Shown: positions 54,784 through 64,000, numbered from the stretch's first letter. The stretch: DNA of 64,000 nt from Roseiarcus sp963742305 (GCA_963742305.1 CAVULN010000056.1:24624-88623), one strand, 5' to 3'. Notes: generated by a model from the letters alone, not told the origin. Translations and numbers: made by a program.

Positions 54784-56301
54784 ATGTCGACACTCGGCCT
54801 TGACCGCCTTTTTCGCAACCGCCGCGGCAATGTGGCGATGATGTATGCGCTCGTCGCGCCGATCCTGGTGTTCGGCGGCGGGGCCGCGATCGACTACGGC
54901 CGGGCGGCGCAGATCCGCACCAAGCTGAACGCCGCGGCTGACGCGGCCGCGCTTTCCGCGCTGACGCCCTCGATGCTGCAGCAGGATGCAAGCGCCGCCC
55001 AGACCGCGGCCACGAACATGTTCACCGGCCTCGCCAACGGCATTACGAGCCTGACCCCCGGCGCGACGCAGGTGACGGTCTCCGTCACGGTCGGCGCCAC
55101 TCCGCTCACCCGCAATGTCCAGGTCAGCTATTCGACGTCGGTCAACACCATCTTCGCCCAGGTGCTTGGCATGGCGACGCTGCCGATTTCGGGCTTCTCC
55201 GACGCGAGCGCCGTGGCGCCGCCCAATATCGACTTCTACGTCCTGCTCGACAATTCGCCTTCGATGGCCCTGCCGGCGACGGCGGCCGGCATCACCCAGA
55301 TGCAGACCCTGACGACGAACCAGGACGGAGGCAACGGTTGCGCCTTCGCCTGCCATCAGGCCAGCACCAACAATGCCGACAGCGAAGGCAATCCTTGCGC
55401 CGACGGGACGTCGCCGACCTTGAACTCGAGCATGAAGACGGCGTCTCCGGCGAGCAGCGGGATCTACTGCGACACGACCAAGCACGGCGCCCAGCTCGAC
55501 AATTACGCGCTGGCGCGCAAGAAGAGCATCACGATGCGACTGGACGAATTGAACAGCGGCGTTTCGACCCTGCTTCAGACGGCGTCGACGACCTCGAAGT
55601 CGACCGTATTCGCAACCCCGCCGAAATATCAGTTCGCGATCTACTCGATGGACTCCCTGTGGTCGATCGGCCTCACCCAACTTATGGCCCTGACGGCGAA
55701 TTATACCTCGGGCTGGACGAGCGCCTCGTCCAAGTTCGGCGTGATGGAGATGTATTCAAATAACAGCGACTGCGCGAGCTCGGCGTGCTCCTCGGGCACG
55801 AGTACGCCGGGCGGCGACGTCGCCACCAATTACGACGATTCGCTCAAACAGCTCAGCCAGACGAGCTACTCGACCGCCATCCCCAACCCCGGCAACGGCA
55901 CGAACCAGCCCGGCGACACGCCGCAAAAAGTGCTGTTCATCGTCACCGACGGCGTCGAGGACGAACAGAGCGGAAGCAATCGGCTGGAGCAGACGATGAA
56001 CGACCTCGCCGGCGATCCCAACAAGGCCCCTACCACCAACTCGCCGGGGACCAACTGGTGCACGGCGATCAGGAGCCGCGGCATCAAGATCGCGATCCTC
56101 TATACCGATTATCTCGCCGTGACCGCCAACGCCTGGTACACAAGCCACATCAAGCCCTTCCAGCCCCAGATCGCCTCGGCCCTGCAGGCCTGCGCCTCGC
56201 CCGGCCTGTTCTATGACGCGGGGCTCGACTCAACCGATCTCGGCGCGGATCTGGTCAAGCTGTTCAACGCCGCGTCGCAGTCGGGTTTCCTGACCGAATA
56301 G
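54784..56301 (+). CDS. TadG-like pilus assembly protein with von Willebrand A domain
   Basis: A Tad/Flp pilus protein of about 505 residues. The N-terminal TadE-like segment RNRRGNVAMMYALVAPILVF is a pseudopilin-type membrane anchor. A vWA domain follows, with IDFYVLLDNSPSMALP in place of the MIDAS motif DxSxS; only part of the metal site is kept. The later blocks VLFIVTDGVEDE and GIKIAILYTDYLAV fit the fold. The Cys pairs (CAFACHQ, DCASSACSSG) suggest disulfides outside the cytoplasm. An ATG at 54706 in the same frame is an alternative start. TadE-like genes lie nearby on the opposite strand. Confidence 0.83.
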   Translation: MSTLGLDRLFRNRRGNVAMMYALVAPILVFGGGAAIDYGRAAQIRTKLNAAADAAALSALTPSMLQQDASAAQTAATNMFTGLANGITSLTPGATQVTVSVTVGATPLTRNVQVSYSTSVNTIFAQVLGMATLPISGFSDASAVAPPNIDFYVLLDNSPSMALPATAAGITQMQTLTTNQDGGNGCAFACHQASTNNADSEGNPCADGTSPTLNSSMKTASPASSGIYCDTTKHGAQLDNYALARKKSITMRLDELNSGVSTLLQTASTTSKSTVFATPPKYQFAIYSMDSLWSIGLTQLMALTANYTSGWTSASSKFGVMEMYSNNSDCASSACSSGTSTPGGDVATNYDDSLKQLSQTSYSTAIPNPGNGTNQPGDTPQKVLFIVTDGVEDEQSGSNRLEQTMNDLAGDPNKAPTTNSPGTNWCTAIRSRGIKIAILYTDYLAVTANAWYTSHIKPFQPQIASALQACASPGLFYDAGLDSTDLGADLVKLFNAASQSGFLTE

Positions 56302-56323
56302 GACGATCCTTCCAAAGACATTC

Positions 56324-56348
56324 CCGCCAAGGGTCGCCTCCTTGGCGG
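56324..56348 (+). terminator. intrinsic terminator after the TadG-like gene
   Basis: CCGCCAAGG (56324-56332) and CCTTGGCGG (56340-56348) form a perfect 9-bp stem with a 7-base loop, 23 bp after the stop codon. A T-rich tract (CTTCCCCTTTTT) follows about 14 bases later. Confidence 0.6.
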
Positions 56349-56440
56349 CCGGCCGGCTTCCCCTTTTTCACCCGCCGCTCTAATCCGTTGACGCCATGCC
56401 GGCGGAGCCTCACCCGCGCGGCAATGAGTGGGGAAAGCGG

Positions 56441-57259
56441 ATGCCGGCTTTGCGGGTGAACGGCTATGACATGGCGTTCGTCGAGCGTGGGGCGGGCGAG
56501 CCCCTGCTTCTCGTGCACGGCACGCTCTGCGATTACCGCCATTGGGCTCCCCAGATGGGACCGTTCGGCGCTCGCTACCGCACGATCGCGGTGAGCCTGC
56601 GGCATTGCTGGCCGGAAAAGTGGGACGGCGAAGGCGACGATTTCACCGTGCAACAGCACACGGCCGATATTGCGAGCTTCATTGCCGGGTTGCAGGCCGG
56701 GCCGGTTCGTCTCGTCGGTCATTCCCGGGGAGGGCACGTCGCCTTCCGTGTGGCGCAGAAGTATCCCCGCCTCATCCGGGCGCTCGTCCTGGTCGAGCCC
56801 GGAGGCGTGCTGGCGGCGGACCTCGAGACGGGGCTTGGGCCGGCGCCCCCTGCGATTGCGCTCGGGCCCCTCTACGGCGGCGCGGCCGAGCGGATTCGAC
56901 GGGGCGAGATCGACGAGGCTCTCAGGCCCACGATCGACGTGATCGCCGGGCCCGGCGCCTGGGACCGGACTCCGGCGTCAGTCCGCCAAATGCTTCGCGA
57001 CAACGCCAGGACGCTCTTGGGACAGATCAAGGAGAACCGCGCGCCCTTCACGCGCGCCGACGCCGGAGCGATCGAGGCGCCGACCCTCTTAATCGCCGGC
57101 GAGCGGTCCCCGCGCGCCTTCCACCACATCCTCGATGGCCTTGAGACGGCGCTGAAGGATGTCCGGCGGGCCGTCATCCCCAACGCGTCGCATTCCTCGA
57201 ACCTCGACAACCCGCGGGCGTTCGAGCGGGCTGTCCTGGACTTTTTCGCGGGCCTGTGA
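56441..57259 (+). CDS. alpha/beta hydrolase
   Basis: A serine hydrolase of 272 residues: oxyanion-hole block LLLVHGTLCDYRHWAPQM, nucleophile elbow LVGHSRGGHVAF (Ser), acid region LLIAGERSP and catalytic His in IPNASHSSNLDNP. No signal peptide is seen. The substrate is unknown; relatives include haloperoxidase- and esterase-like enzymes. ATG 56441 begins at the first conserved residue; the frame is open to 56396 with another ATG. Confidence 0.87.
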   Translation: MPALRVNGYDMAFVERGAGEPLLLVHGTLCDYRHWAPQMGPFGARYRTIAVSLRHCWPEKWDGEGDDFTVQQHTADIASFIAGLQAGPVRLVGHSRGGHVAFRVAQKYPRLIRALVLVEPGGVLAADLETGLGPAPPAIALGPLYGGAAERIRRGEIDEALRPTIDVIAGPGAWDRTPASVRQMLRDNARTLLGQIKENRAPFTRADAGAIEAPTLLIAGERSPRAFHHILDGLETALKDVRRAVIPNASHSSNLDNPRAFERAVLDFFAGL

Positions 57260-57351
57260 CGGGACGCGCCGGTTCGGTCGAGGCGCGGCGCTGGCGCCCG
57301 GCCGCTCAAGCCTTCAAAACGCCGAGGCGCGCGCGACGCTCGCCCTTTCCG

Positions 57352-57999
57352 TCACTCGACCGTGATTGGGCTCGCCACTCGCGGAATCATGACGATCGAG
57401 TTGTGCAGGTTCATCGCGCCGACCGAGAAATAGATTCCAGCCGGCTGGAAGGGATAGCTCACCTCGCCGAGCACGACATAATTGGTGGGGACGGTATTGG
57501 CGGGGATGCTCGCGCAGGCGGGATTGTTGTTGGTTCCCGAGCTGGAGAAGGCGGAGGCGATCGACGGATCGATCGATATTTCCTGGCCCGTCACGCGCGG
57601 CGTTCCGTTGCTGTTCGCCCAACTGCCGCAGACGGTGCCGGTCGCGGTCGTCCCCGAGACCGTGACCAGCAATTGCGACACGACGACCGCCGCGGTGCTG
57701 CCGTCGTAAGGGTAGAGAATCAGGTCGGGATAGGCGAGAATCTGGTTGAGCTCGGCGGCGGTGATCGTCGAGGCGTTGTTGTTGTTGGCCTGGGCGAAGA
57801 TGTTGGCGAGCGTGGTCGCGGCCAGCGTCACCTTGCGCTGCACCGTATAGGCCTGGCCGCCAAAGACGACCAGGCTCATCACCATCAGCATGAGCGGCAG
57901 GATCAACGCCAGCTCGACGGCGGCGAGGCCCCCGGCGTCGACGGGGAAGGCGCGCGCGCGGCGATGAGCGAGGCGCGCAATCCGGATTATCCTCGTCAT
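57352..57999 (-). CDS. TadE-family pilus assembly protein 1
   Basis: A 215-residue protein with the TadE membrane anchor GGLAAVELALILPLMLMVM near the N-terminus (Glu conserved as in pseudopilins), and a Thr/Ala/Asn-rich secreted domain with one pair of Cys (TVCGSWAN, NPACASIP). Its ATG overlaps the stop of the next TadE-like gene (ATGA), so the two are translated together. It is a minor pseudopilin of the Flp pilus. Confidence 0.83.
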   Translation of the reverse strand: MTRIIRIARLAHRRARAFPVDAGGLAAVELALILPLMLMVMSLVVFGGQAYTVQRKVTLAATTLANIFAQANNNNASTITAAELNQILAYPDLILYPYDGSTAAVVVSQLLVTVSGTTATGTVCGSWANSNGTPRVTGQEISIDPSIASAFSSSGTNNNPACASIPANTVPTNYVVLGEVSYPFQPAGIYFSVGAMNLHNSIVMIPRVASPITVE

Positions 58000-58563
58000 C
58001 CGGCGGGGACCGTCGGCTCGATGCGGAACACCTGGGTCGAGGTCATCAGCATCTTCCCGTTGCCCATGTTCGCGAAATTGAGGCCGAGGGGACCGCCAAA
58101 GACCGGCCACGGATACATCACCACCAGCAGCATGTCGGTGCCCGGGACGGCGCTGTTGACCCCGACATCGACGGTTGGCGCGCCAACGAGGTTTCCGCTG
58201 GCGTCGAACGTCGGCAGAAGAGCGGCGAGATTGGTCGTGCCGGCTGGCAGGGGTTCGAGTTCGACGGTCACCTCCGAGCAGTCGAACAGAGCGGTCAGGT
58301 CATTGCAGATCTGGGTCTGGAACTGCGCCGCCGTCAGCGCGCCGACCTGATTGGTGAGAACGGTTCTCGCCGCCTCCTCCGCCGTCGAATTCGAAGAACG
58401 CCTTGACCAAAAAGATCGTCGCCGCCTGCAGGGTGGCGAGCACGATGGCGAGGAAGATCGGATAGACCAGCGCGAATTCAACCGCCGGCGTGCCGGTCTC
58501 GTCGAGGGCCAGCTTTCGCCCCCGCCGCCTCACGCATGAGAAGAATTGGCCCACTGACCGCAT
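57996..58563 (-). CDS. TadE-family pilus assembly protein 2 (one frameshift)
   Basis: The N-terminal half carries the TadE segment GTPAVEFALVYPIFLAIVLA. One extra g near 58388 then shifts the frame, after which NSTAEEAARTVLTNQVGAL and a secreted domain with CNDLTALFDCSE follow to the TGA overlapping the next gene. It is about 188 residues in total, like typical TadE/TadF proteins. It is encoded upstream of TadE-like protein 1 on the same strand. Confidence 0.8.
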
Positions 58564-58758
58564 CGCGACCGCCGCCTCGTTGCCGACGGCGAAACCTGCG
58601 CGCCAAGGCGTTACTTCGCTCTTATCCCCGGCGCGCAATTTTGATGAAGATGCAAGTCAGTCGGCGCGAGAATCGGAAACACGCCGGTCTTTCGCAATTA
58701 ACGTTGCCAGATCGCCAACGCCAATGCGCGCAATCACGGGCGCACGTCCCGATGAGTC

Positions 58759-60537
58759 TCAGCGGGACGGCGCCCTCGCGTCCGTGCCGGTTGCGCCGCC
58801 CGCGCGGACCTTAGGCGCGGACCAGGGCCCGCGAATGTCGAGCGTCAGGTGGGCCGCGTCCTGCAATTCCTCCCCGGCCGCGTCGGTCTGAGCGGCCGCG
58901 AGCCGCAAGGCCCAGTTCTGAGCGGCGAGGTCGATCAGCCCGTCGAGACGGGCGGTCACGGCGCGGCTCGCCATCGCGCCCCGCTCGACCCGGGCGCGGC
59001 CGTCGGCGAGCGTCAGCGAAACCTCGAGCTTGTCGTACGCCGTTCCGCCGAGCCGCATGTCGCGCCAGGCGTCGATCGGCCGGCGCCGGCTGCGGCGCAG
59101 CGCCTCCTCCAGGTTGACGCCGAGGACAGAGCCGTCCTCAGCCTCGATCGAGGCTGTTCCGGCGAGGCCCGCAATCATCGCGGCGGGCGAAGCGCCAGCG
59201 GCCTCGACGGCGATCTTCGCCCCGCCGCGACCGGTCGCGAGCGGGCCGCCGAAACTGGCGCACGCGGCGCCGAGGTCCGCATCGGCGAGATCGGCGGTTG
59301 CGCTCATCTTGAGGTCGCGCCCGACGCGGACGAGGGAGGTTTCGCCCTCGATGCGGCCGCCATAGGCCGCGGCCTCGATCAGGTTGAGGTCGAACTCGCC
59401 GTCCGTGACGCTCGCCGATGCCGCGGCGCCAGAGAGCATCAGACCATAGGCGTCGAGATGGGCCGCGGACACACGCAAGTCGAGGTCGAATCCGCGCGGC
59501 GGCGCGAAGGCGAAGGGCTTCGCGCTCCAGGCGCCCGATGGGTCGAGGAGTCGCCGCGGCGATCCGAGGAGCGGTTCGAGCGCCAGCGTGTCGGCGGCGA
59601 GCGTCCCGGAGACGGCCGGACGGCCACCGGCGCCGCCGAGCGCAAGCGCGCCTTCCAGGGTCTGCCCGGCGCTGGTCAGTCTCGCCTCGCCGAGCGTCAG
59701 CCCGTCCGGCCCGGCCTCGACCTTGCCCGCAACCGTGAGGTCGCCGGCGGCCAGAACGGGCGGCGGCTCGGCGTGGAAGAGAGCCGCCAGGGCCGCGATC
59801 GAAGGGACGGATGCGGTCAAATCGCCGTCGGCGCCGGGTTTGTCCCCGAGCGCGACCGCGCCGCCGAACGCGAGCTTGACCAGGGGCGAGTCGAGCCCGA
59901 AGGCAAGCGGGCTCCCGCCCTTCGCCGCCGCTTCCGGATCGGCGAGCGCGCCGATGAACGCGAAGGGCGTCCCTCGCCACATGGCGGACAGGCTGAAGCT
60001 CAGCCGGCCGCCGATCGTCAGTCCATCGAGGCGGCCGCGCACCTTGTCGATTTGCACATCGAGGCCGCGCCTCGCGCTGACAAGCCGCAGCACGCCGTTC
60101 GAAAGACTGAGGCTCGTCAGCGGCGCGAAGGCCCGGGCGGCGCCCGCCGGCCCGGCCGATCCCCCCGCCGTTCCGGCAAACGGGGGCCGGTCGATGTCGA
60201 GCGCGATCGCCGGGCTCGCGAGAACGGCGCCCTTGGGGATGAAACGCCCGCGCAGAAGGCCGATCAGCGACAGATCGAGGCGCGCGCCCGGCGCGGCAAC
60301 AAGGTTGACGCCATGGAGATCATCGAGCCGCGCGTCGGCGATCCAGACGTTCGGCCACGGCAAGGCGGCGAAGGACGCCGCCCGGGGCGCTCTCCAATGG
60401 AGGCGCGGCGAGGCGCCGAATGCGGCGTTGAGGCTGTCGCCGACCCTTATCGCGGTGAGCGGCCAGCGCACGAAGCCGCAGCCCATGAGCGCAACGATCA
60501 ACGCCAGGGCTAAGCCCCACGCGACGACGCGGCGCAT
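58759..60537 (-). CDS. AsmA-family protein
   Basis: An AsmA/YhdP-type protein of 592 residues, anchored by one N-terminal segment (WGLALALIVALMGCGFV) with most of the chain in the periplasm. The beta-rich body and the C-terminal AsmA_2-like region are recognisable (FDLDLRVSAAHLDAYGL, AYGGRIEGETSL, GTASIEAEDGSVLGVNLEEALR, WALRLAAAQTD). The family is linked to outer membrane lipid transport and assembly. LMGC could be read as a weak lipobox. It is intact and monocistronic. Confidence 0.85.
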   Translation of the reverse strand: MRRVVAWGLALALIVALMGCGFVRWPLTAIRVGDSLNAAFGASPRLHWRAPRAASFAALPWPNVWIADARLDDLHGVNLVAAPGARLDLSLIGLLRGRFIPKGAVLASPAIALDIDRPPFAGTAGGSAGPAGAARAFAPLTSLSLSNGVLRLVSARRGLDVQIDKVRGRLDGLTIGGRLSFSLSAMWRGTPFAFIGALADPEAAAKGGSPLAFGLDSPLVKLAFGGAVALGDKPGADGDLTASVPSIAALAALFHAEPPPVLAAGDLTVAGKVEAGPDGLTLGEARLTSAGQTLEGALALGGAGGRPAVSGTLAADTLALEPLLGSPRRLLDPSGAWSAKPFAFAPPRGFDLDLRVSAAHLDAYGLMLSGAAASASVTDGEFDLNLIEAAAYGGRIEGETSLVRVGRDLKMSATADLADADLGAACASFGGPLATGRGGAKIAVEAAGASPAAMIAGLAGTASIEAEDGSVLGVNLEEALRRSRRRPIDAWRDMRLGGTAYDKLEVSLTLADGRARVERGAMASRAVTARLDGLIDLAAQNWALRLAAAQTDAAGEELQDAAHLTLDIRGPWSAPKVRAGGATGTDARAPSR

Positions 60538-60836
60538 GGTCTCCAAATCTCCCTTGTCCCACGGTCTCCTTGCCGCGCCGGCGAACCAACGGACCCGCCG
60601 TCTCATATCGCGGACAGCCAAGCAAGGGGACAAAGCGCCCGGACCGGCGCCCGGGGGCGTGAACCGGCCTCACATATCCGTGAGGCCGGCGCTTTGCGGC
60701 CGAAAGGCGGCGCCAACCCGGCATGCGCCGGGTCAGAAACCCCGCGTTGCGCCATTAATTCGCTGTTAACGCCTTTCACTCAGCCTCGCCAAACGGCCGC
60801 GCCGCGGGCGTGTCGAACCGGAGTTGGACATCTCTT

Positions 60837-61061
60837 ATGCGCGATGATTTTTTTCACATCATCCCTGACGCCGGCGCCGAGCGTGGCGCGGGCAGCGTGC
60901 TTGCCCGCATCTATCGCGACATCGGCCTCGCCGCCGTCGCCGGGGCCTTGAGACTGCCGGCGGACGGCTTCGAGCCGGAGATCGTCGAGTCGCTCGAGCG
61001 GGGCGAGTTCTTTCTCGCTCCCGAGACCCACGCCCTTGCGGCGGCGGAGGCGGACGCTTAA
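60837..61061 (+). CDS. small hypothetical protein
   Basis: A 74-residue acidic protein beginning MRDDFFHIIPDAGAERGAGS, with a central helix-rich part (IYRDIGLAAVAGALRLPADG) and no Cys, signal peptide or membrane helix. Codon use is like that of the neighbours and the frame ends 42 bp before the metallophosphoesterase gene, so it is probably real and co-transcribed. I do not recognise the family. Confidence 0.55.
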   Translation: MRDDFFHIIPDAGAERGAGSVLARIYRDIGLAAVAGALRLPADGFEPEIVESLERGEFFLAPETHALAAAEADA

Positions 61062-61103
61062 ACAGCGCGGCGGGGCGGCGAGCGTCCGAGGCGAGCGCGA
61101 CCG

Positions 61104-62025
61104 ATGGTTCAGGTGACGAGGCGCGGGCTGCTTGCCGGCGCCGGCGCGGCGGCCGCGACCCTGTCGTTTTCGGGTTACGCCACGGCCTATGAGACCGGCT
61201 CGGCGCTGGTTCTCACCGAATACGCGCCGAAACTCCGCGACTGGCCCGAGGATCTTGCGCTCAAGATCGCGGTCATCGCCGACATTCACGCCTGCTACCC
61301 CTGGATGTCGGAAGAGCGGGTCGGCGACATCGTCGATCTGGCCAACGCCCAGAGGCCGGACCTGACGGTCCTGCTCGGCGATTATGTGTGCACGCATCCC
61401 TTCGTTTCCGGATATGTGCCGCCCGGCGCCTGGGCCGAGCAGCTGGCCCGTCTCGAAGCGCCGCTCGGCGTCTACGCGATTCTCGGCAATCACGACTGGT
61501 GGTCGGCGGCCATCCCGACGCAGCCTGCCGATAATTCCCGTGAGCGTGCGGCGCACGCTCGCCGCCGCGCGCGTTCCGCTCCTCGAAAATCAGGCCTTGC
61601 GATTGTCTCAGGCCGGTCGGCCGTTCTGGCTGATCGGCCTCGGCGATCTCCTGGCGCGTGTGCCTCATCCGCGCCGCGGCCACGGCGCCGACGATCTTCC
61701 AAAGGCGATGCGCGAGATCAGCGACGACGCGACGGCGATCCTGCTCGTTCACGAGCCCTTCTTCTTTCCCTGGGTCCCGGACCGGATCGCGCTCACGCTC
61801 GCGGGCCATATGCACGGCGGACAGGTCAATCTTCCGATCCTCGGTCCGCCGGTGCATCTCCTCAAGCGCCGCTCGGCGAAATACATCTACGGCGAATACG
61901 CTCTGAGAGAGCGGCGGATGATCGTGTCGGGCGGGCTCGGAACCTCATACGCGCCGGTGCGCATCATGCGGCCGCCGGAAGTGGTGGTGGTCAAGCTCGG
62001 CGGCGGCGAGGGGCGGCTTGCCTGA
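61104..62025 (+). CDS. YkuE-type metallophosphoesterase (one frameshift)
   Basis: A calcineurin-like phosphoesterase of about 306 residues with a twin-arginine leader (TRRGLLAGAGAAAAT). The metal-binding motifs are all present: AVIADIHACYPW (DxH), LTVLLGDYV (GD), AILGNHDWW (GNHD), LLVHEPFFF and TLAGHMHGGQ (GHxH). One extra base near 61535 separates the two halves. A role as an extracytoplasmic phosphodiesterase or lipid-linked phosphatase is likely for the YkuE group. Confidence 0.86.
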
Positions 62026-62028
62026 GCC

Positions 62029-62633
62029 TTATTCCAACAGGATCGGCGCGATCGAGGCGATGAGCAGCGCCGCCATCGTCCAGTTGAACGGCCGGACCAT
62101 CCGCGGGTCGGTGAGCAGGCGGCGCAGCGAAGCGCCGAACGCCATCCACACGCCGCTGCACGGGATCGCCATCAGGCCGCAGAGCGCGGCGATGAACAGC
62201 ACGCTCCTCAAATAGCCGTCGACGACGCCGGCATAGGTCGCGAGCGCGCTCAGCGCCATCACCCAGGCCTTGGGATTGACCCACTGAAAGCCGGCCGCGG
62301 CGAGGAAGCCGATCGGGCGCCCGCCGGGCTCGACCTCGCCGATCGGCTTGGCGAGCGCGATCTTGAGGGCAAGCCACAGCATGTAGATCGAGCCGGCGAT
62401 CCGCATGACCGGTAGGATTTGCGGAAAGCGCTCAAAGAGGATGTCGAGCCCCAGGCCGACGAGGGCGACCATCAGCGCAAAGCCGAGGATCACGCCGGCG
62501 AGATGCGGCAGCGTGCGCGCGGCGCCGTATTTCACCCCCGATGTCATCAACATCAGGTTGTTCGGCCCGGCGTGATTCCGGCGACGAAGGCGAACGCCGC
62601 CAGCGCCCAAAAGATTTCAGGATGGATGGTCAG
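62029..62633 (-). CDS. LysE-family exporter (one frameshift)
   Basis: An amino-acid/metabolite exporter of about 200 residues with six helices. The family motif ITPGPNNLMLMTSGVKYG is recovered only after adding one base near 62568 (ccgggcc should read ccgggccc). Later blocks are LPHLAGVILGFALMV and FLAAAGFQWVNPKAWVMAL. No ATG fits; CTG 62633, 7 bases after GGAG, gives LTIHPEIFWALA and is the best start, or a sequence error has replaced ATG. Its stop nearly abuts the phosphoesterase stop. Confidence 0.82.
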
Positions 62634-62665
62634 GCCGCCGCTCCGCCGGAAGCGTGTTCGAGGGC

Positions 62666-63402
62666 TTAGTTGAGAGCGGTCGCGTCCTCGTCGCCAGGGC
62701 TGTCCTTGCGCGGCCCGCGGCTTCCACTTCGCCTTGCCTTACGTCCAGCCTCGAAAGCCGCCTGCGCGAACCCGGTGAACGGGCTCACGAGCGCGCTGAG
62801 GCGATCGACGCCCGCGGCCGCCCGCTCGCCGCGCGTCAGGACCCGGTCGAGTTCCGCCATGGTCCTGGACAAGCCCGGCTCGTCGTCGTCGAGCCAAACC
62901 CGAAGGACGCGCGCCCAGGCGAGCGCCAGCCCCTGGAGCTTGAGCGCGCCGGCGGCGCCCTCGGCTTCGACGCCAGCGGCCTCGAGCATGAAGCGCATCG
63001 AATTCATCGCGACCTAATTCATCGCCAGCGCCGCAGCCGGCGTGCGCCTCACCCACGCGGCCGCCTCGCGAACGCCGTCGCGATAGGGCGTCATCGCCTC
63101 GAGCCTCTTCATGAGAATGTCGAACAGACGCTCGCGCGCGCTTTCATCCGCAAGCTCTCCTGTGTCCTGCTCGAGGACGGCGCGGTCGATCCGGCGCGAG
63201 AAGCCGGCCAGGACCGCGCCCTTGGAGGGGAAAGCGTCGCGGAAGTCGGCCAGGGTGACGCCCGCGGCCTTGGCGATGTCGCTGATCGAGATGTCCTCGA
63301 AACGCCGCTCCGCCGCGAGCTTCATCAGGGCGTCGACGATCTTGCCGCGCGTGTCGGACAGGGCGGCGCCGGTTTGGCCTCGCTTTTGGGTCTCGTCGCC
63401 AT
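62666..63402 (-). pseudogene. TetR/COQ9-like regulator with frameshift and internal stop
   Basis: ATG 63402 has a perfect AGGAGG-type site. After about 11 codons one base is missing near 63370, and the helix-turn-helix follows in another frame (TRGKIVDALMKLAAERRFED, ISISDIAKAAGVTLADF). At 63014-63016 the frame meets TAG, and the protein resumes in the same frame from ATG 63007 (MNSMRFMLEAAGVEAEGAAG) to the TAA at 62666. An in-frame stop is a substitution, unlike the indels elsewhere, so this gene may be truly decayed. It could repress the LysE gene, which follows by 32 bp. Confidence 0.75.
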
Positions 63403-63467
63403 GGACGCCCTCCTTTATGGATTTGGGTGCAATGTAGGCGCTCGGCCGCCGTCCGCCAAGCAAGCCC

Positions 63468-64000
63468 CTATCCGGCCATTTCCGCGGCGCGGGCGCGGGC
63501 TGCCGCAGTCGCTCTCGCCATCAGGTCGTCGAGCCCCTTCGCATCCTTGAGCACGGCGAGCGCGGCGGCGGTGGTGCCCCCGGGCGAGGTCACGTTCTGA
63601 CGCAGCGTCGCGGGCGAGGTTTCCTTTTCGCGGCGCATGAGTTCGGCTGCGCCCTCGACCGTGCCGCGGGCGATGGTCATCGACAAGTCCCTGGGCAGGC
63701 CGAGTTTCTCGGCCGCGGCCGCAAGCGCCTCGGTCAGCGCGAACACATAAGCCGGCCCCGAGCCCGAAATCGCCGTCACCGCGTCGATCGCGCTCTCCTC
63801 CTTGAGCCAGGAGAACGTTCCGACAGCGCCGAGCAGGCGCTCGCACCAGCGCCGCTGGTCGGCGCTGACCGCGGCGCTGGCGAAGGCGGCGGTGACGCCC
63901 CGTCCGATCGCCGCCGGCGTATTCGGCATCGCCCGCACGAAGGCCCGCGCCCGGGGCAGCCGCGCCTCGAGATTGGCGATGGTCTTGCCGGCGATGATCG
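63468..64000 (-). CDS. proC: pyrroline-5-carboxylate reductase, C-terminal part (runs off the window)
   Basis: The last 176 or so residues of ProC, which makes proline from pyrroline-5-carboxylate with NAD(P)H. Conserved blocks are VRAMPNTPAAIGRGVTA, AVTAISGSGPAYVFALTEAL, and the proline-binding signature region SPATLRQNVTSPGGTTAAAL. The N-terminal Rossmann half lies beyond base 64000. It stands directly upstream of the TetR-type gene on the same strand. Confidence 0.93.
   Translation of the reverse strand, partial: IIAGKTIANLEARLPRARAFVRAMPNTPAAIGRGVTAAFASAAVSADQRRWCERLLGAVGTFSWLKEESAIDAVTAISGSGPAYVFALTEALAAAAEKLGLPRDLSMTIARGTVEGAAELMRREKETSPATLRQNVTSPGGTTAAALAVLKDAKGLDDLMARATAAARARAAEMAG

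Noticed and set aside
1..64000. CRISPR arrays, rRNA genes and complete tRNA genes
   Set aside because: I looked for regular repeat-spacer units and conserved RNA motifs on both strands and saw none apart from the partial tRNA-Gly.

Overview
The window is high-GC DNA from an alphaproteobacterium, most likely Hyphomicrobiales (Beijerinckiaceae/Methylocystaceae-like). I infer this from the mix of an MntH/MntR pair, an IalB-type protein, hspQ, a serine-glyoxylate aminotransferase, a malyl-CoA-lyase-like enzyme and Tad pilus genes. No rRNA gene, complete tRNA gene or CRISPR array is visible.

1-9.9 kb is a decayed mobile region. It starts with the 3' half of a tRNA-Gly(GCC) gene, a likely integration site. 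Next come an IS630 element, a tyrosine integrase cut by an IS5-type element just before its catalytic Tyr, and a 5'-truncated AAA+ ATPase of the extracellular contractile injection system (eCIS) type. The ATPase is followed by the remains of a giant eCIS-type effector or polymorphic toxin (Pro/Ala leader, coiled coil, membrane domain, Hint domain, C-terminal cargo). A second IS630 element splits this effector; removing it together with one TA copy restores the reading frame exactly. The toxin end runs into a fragment of a sigma-54 activator.

9.9-25.8 kb holds mutM and then a carbohydrate/polyol catabolism locus. A class II aldolase is divergent from a SorC-type regulator, which is followed by an ABC importer (binding protein, two permeases, two different ATPases), an FGGY kinase, a 2-hydroxyacid dehydrogenase, a GlpD-like flavoprotein, a second class II aldolase, a second FGGY kinase and a HAD-IIA protein. 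The genes read as capture, phosphorylation, oxidation and aldol cleavage of an alditol. Most of them carry single-base frameshifts, about 37 in 14 kb and almost all +1, which looks more like residual sequence error than pseudogenisation.

25.8-39 kb: a divergent mntH/mntR pair shares a MntR-box-like palindrome and is followed by an acyl-CoA synthetase. A nucleobase-type cluster runs on the minus strand: ring-opening amidohydrolase (barbiturase/cyanuric acid hydrolase family), BMP-type binding protein, ATPase, two permeases, amidase and serine-glyoxylate-type aminotransferase. An IclR regulator is divergent from it. This looks like import and hydrolytic opening of a pyrimidine- or triazine-like ring.

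39-44 kb: a YejA-like peptide-binding protein, an IalB-family protein, hspQ and a malyl-CoA-lyase-like protein. 44-54.3 kb is a surface-glycan cluster. It carries GDP-heptose genes (hddA; hddC fused to a HAD domain), GDP-sugar 4,6-dehydratase and reductase, an AGE-type epimerase, two glycosyltransferases and two Gfo/Idh/MocA oxidoreductases.

54.3-64 kb: Tad-pilus TadG- and TadE-like genes, an alpha/beta hydrolase, an AsmA-like protein, a small hypothetical protein, a metallophosphoesterase, a LysE-type exporter, a broken TetR regulator and the 3' part of proC, which runs off the window.
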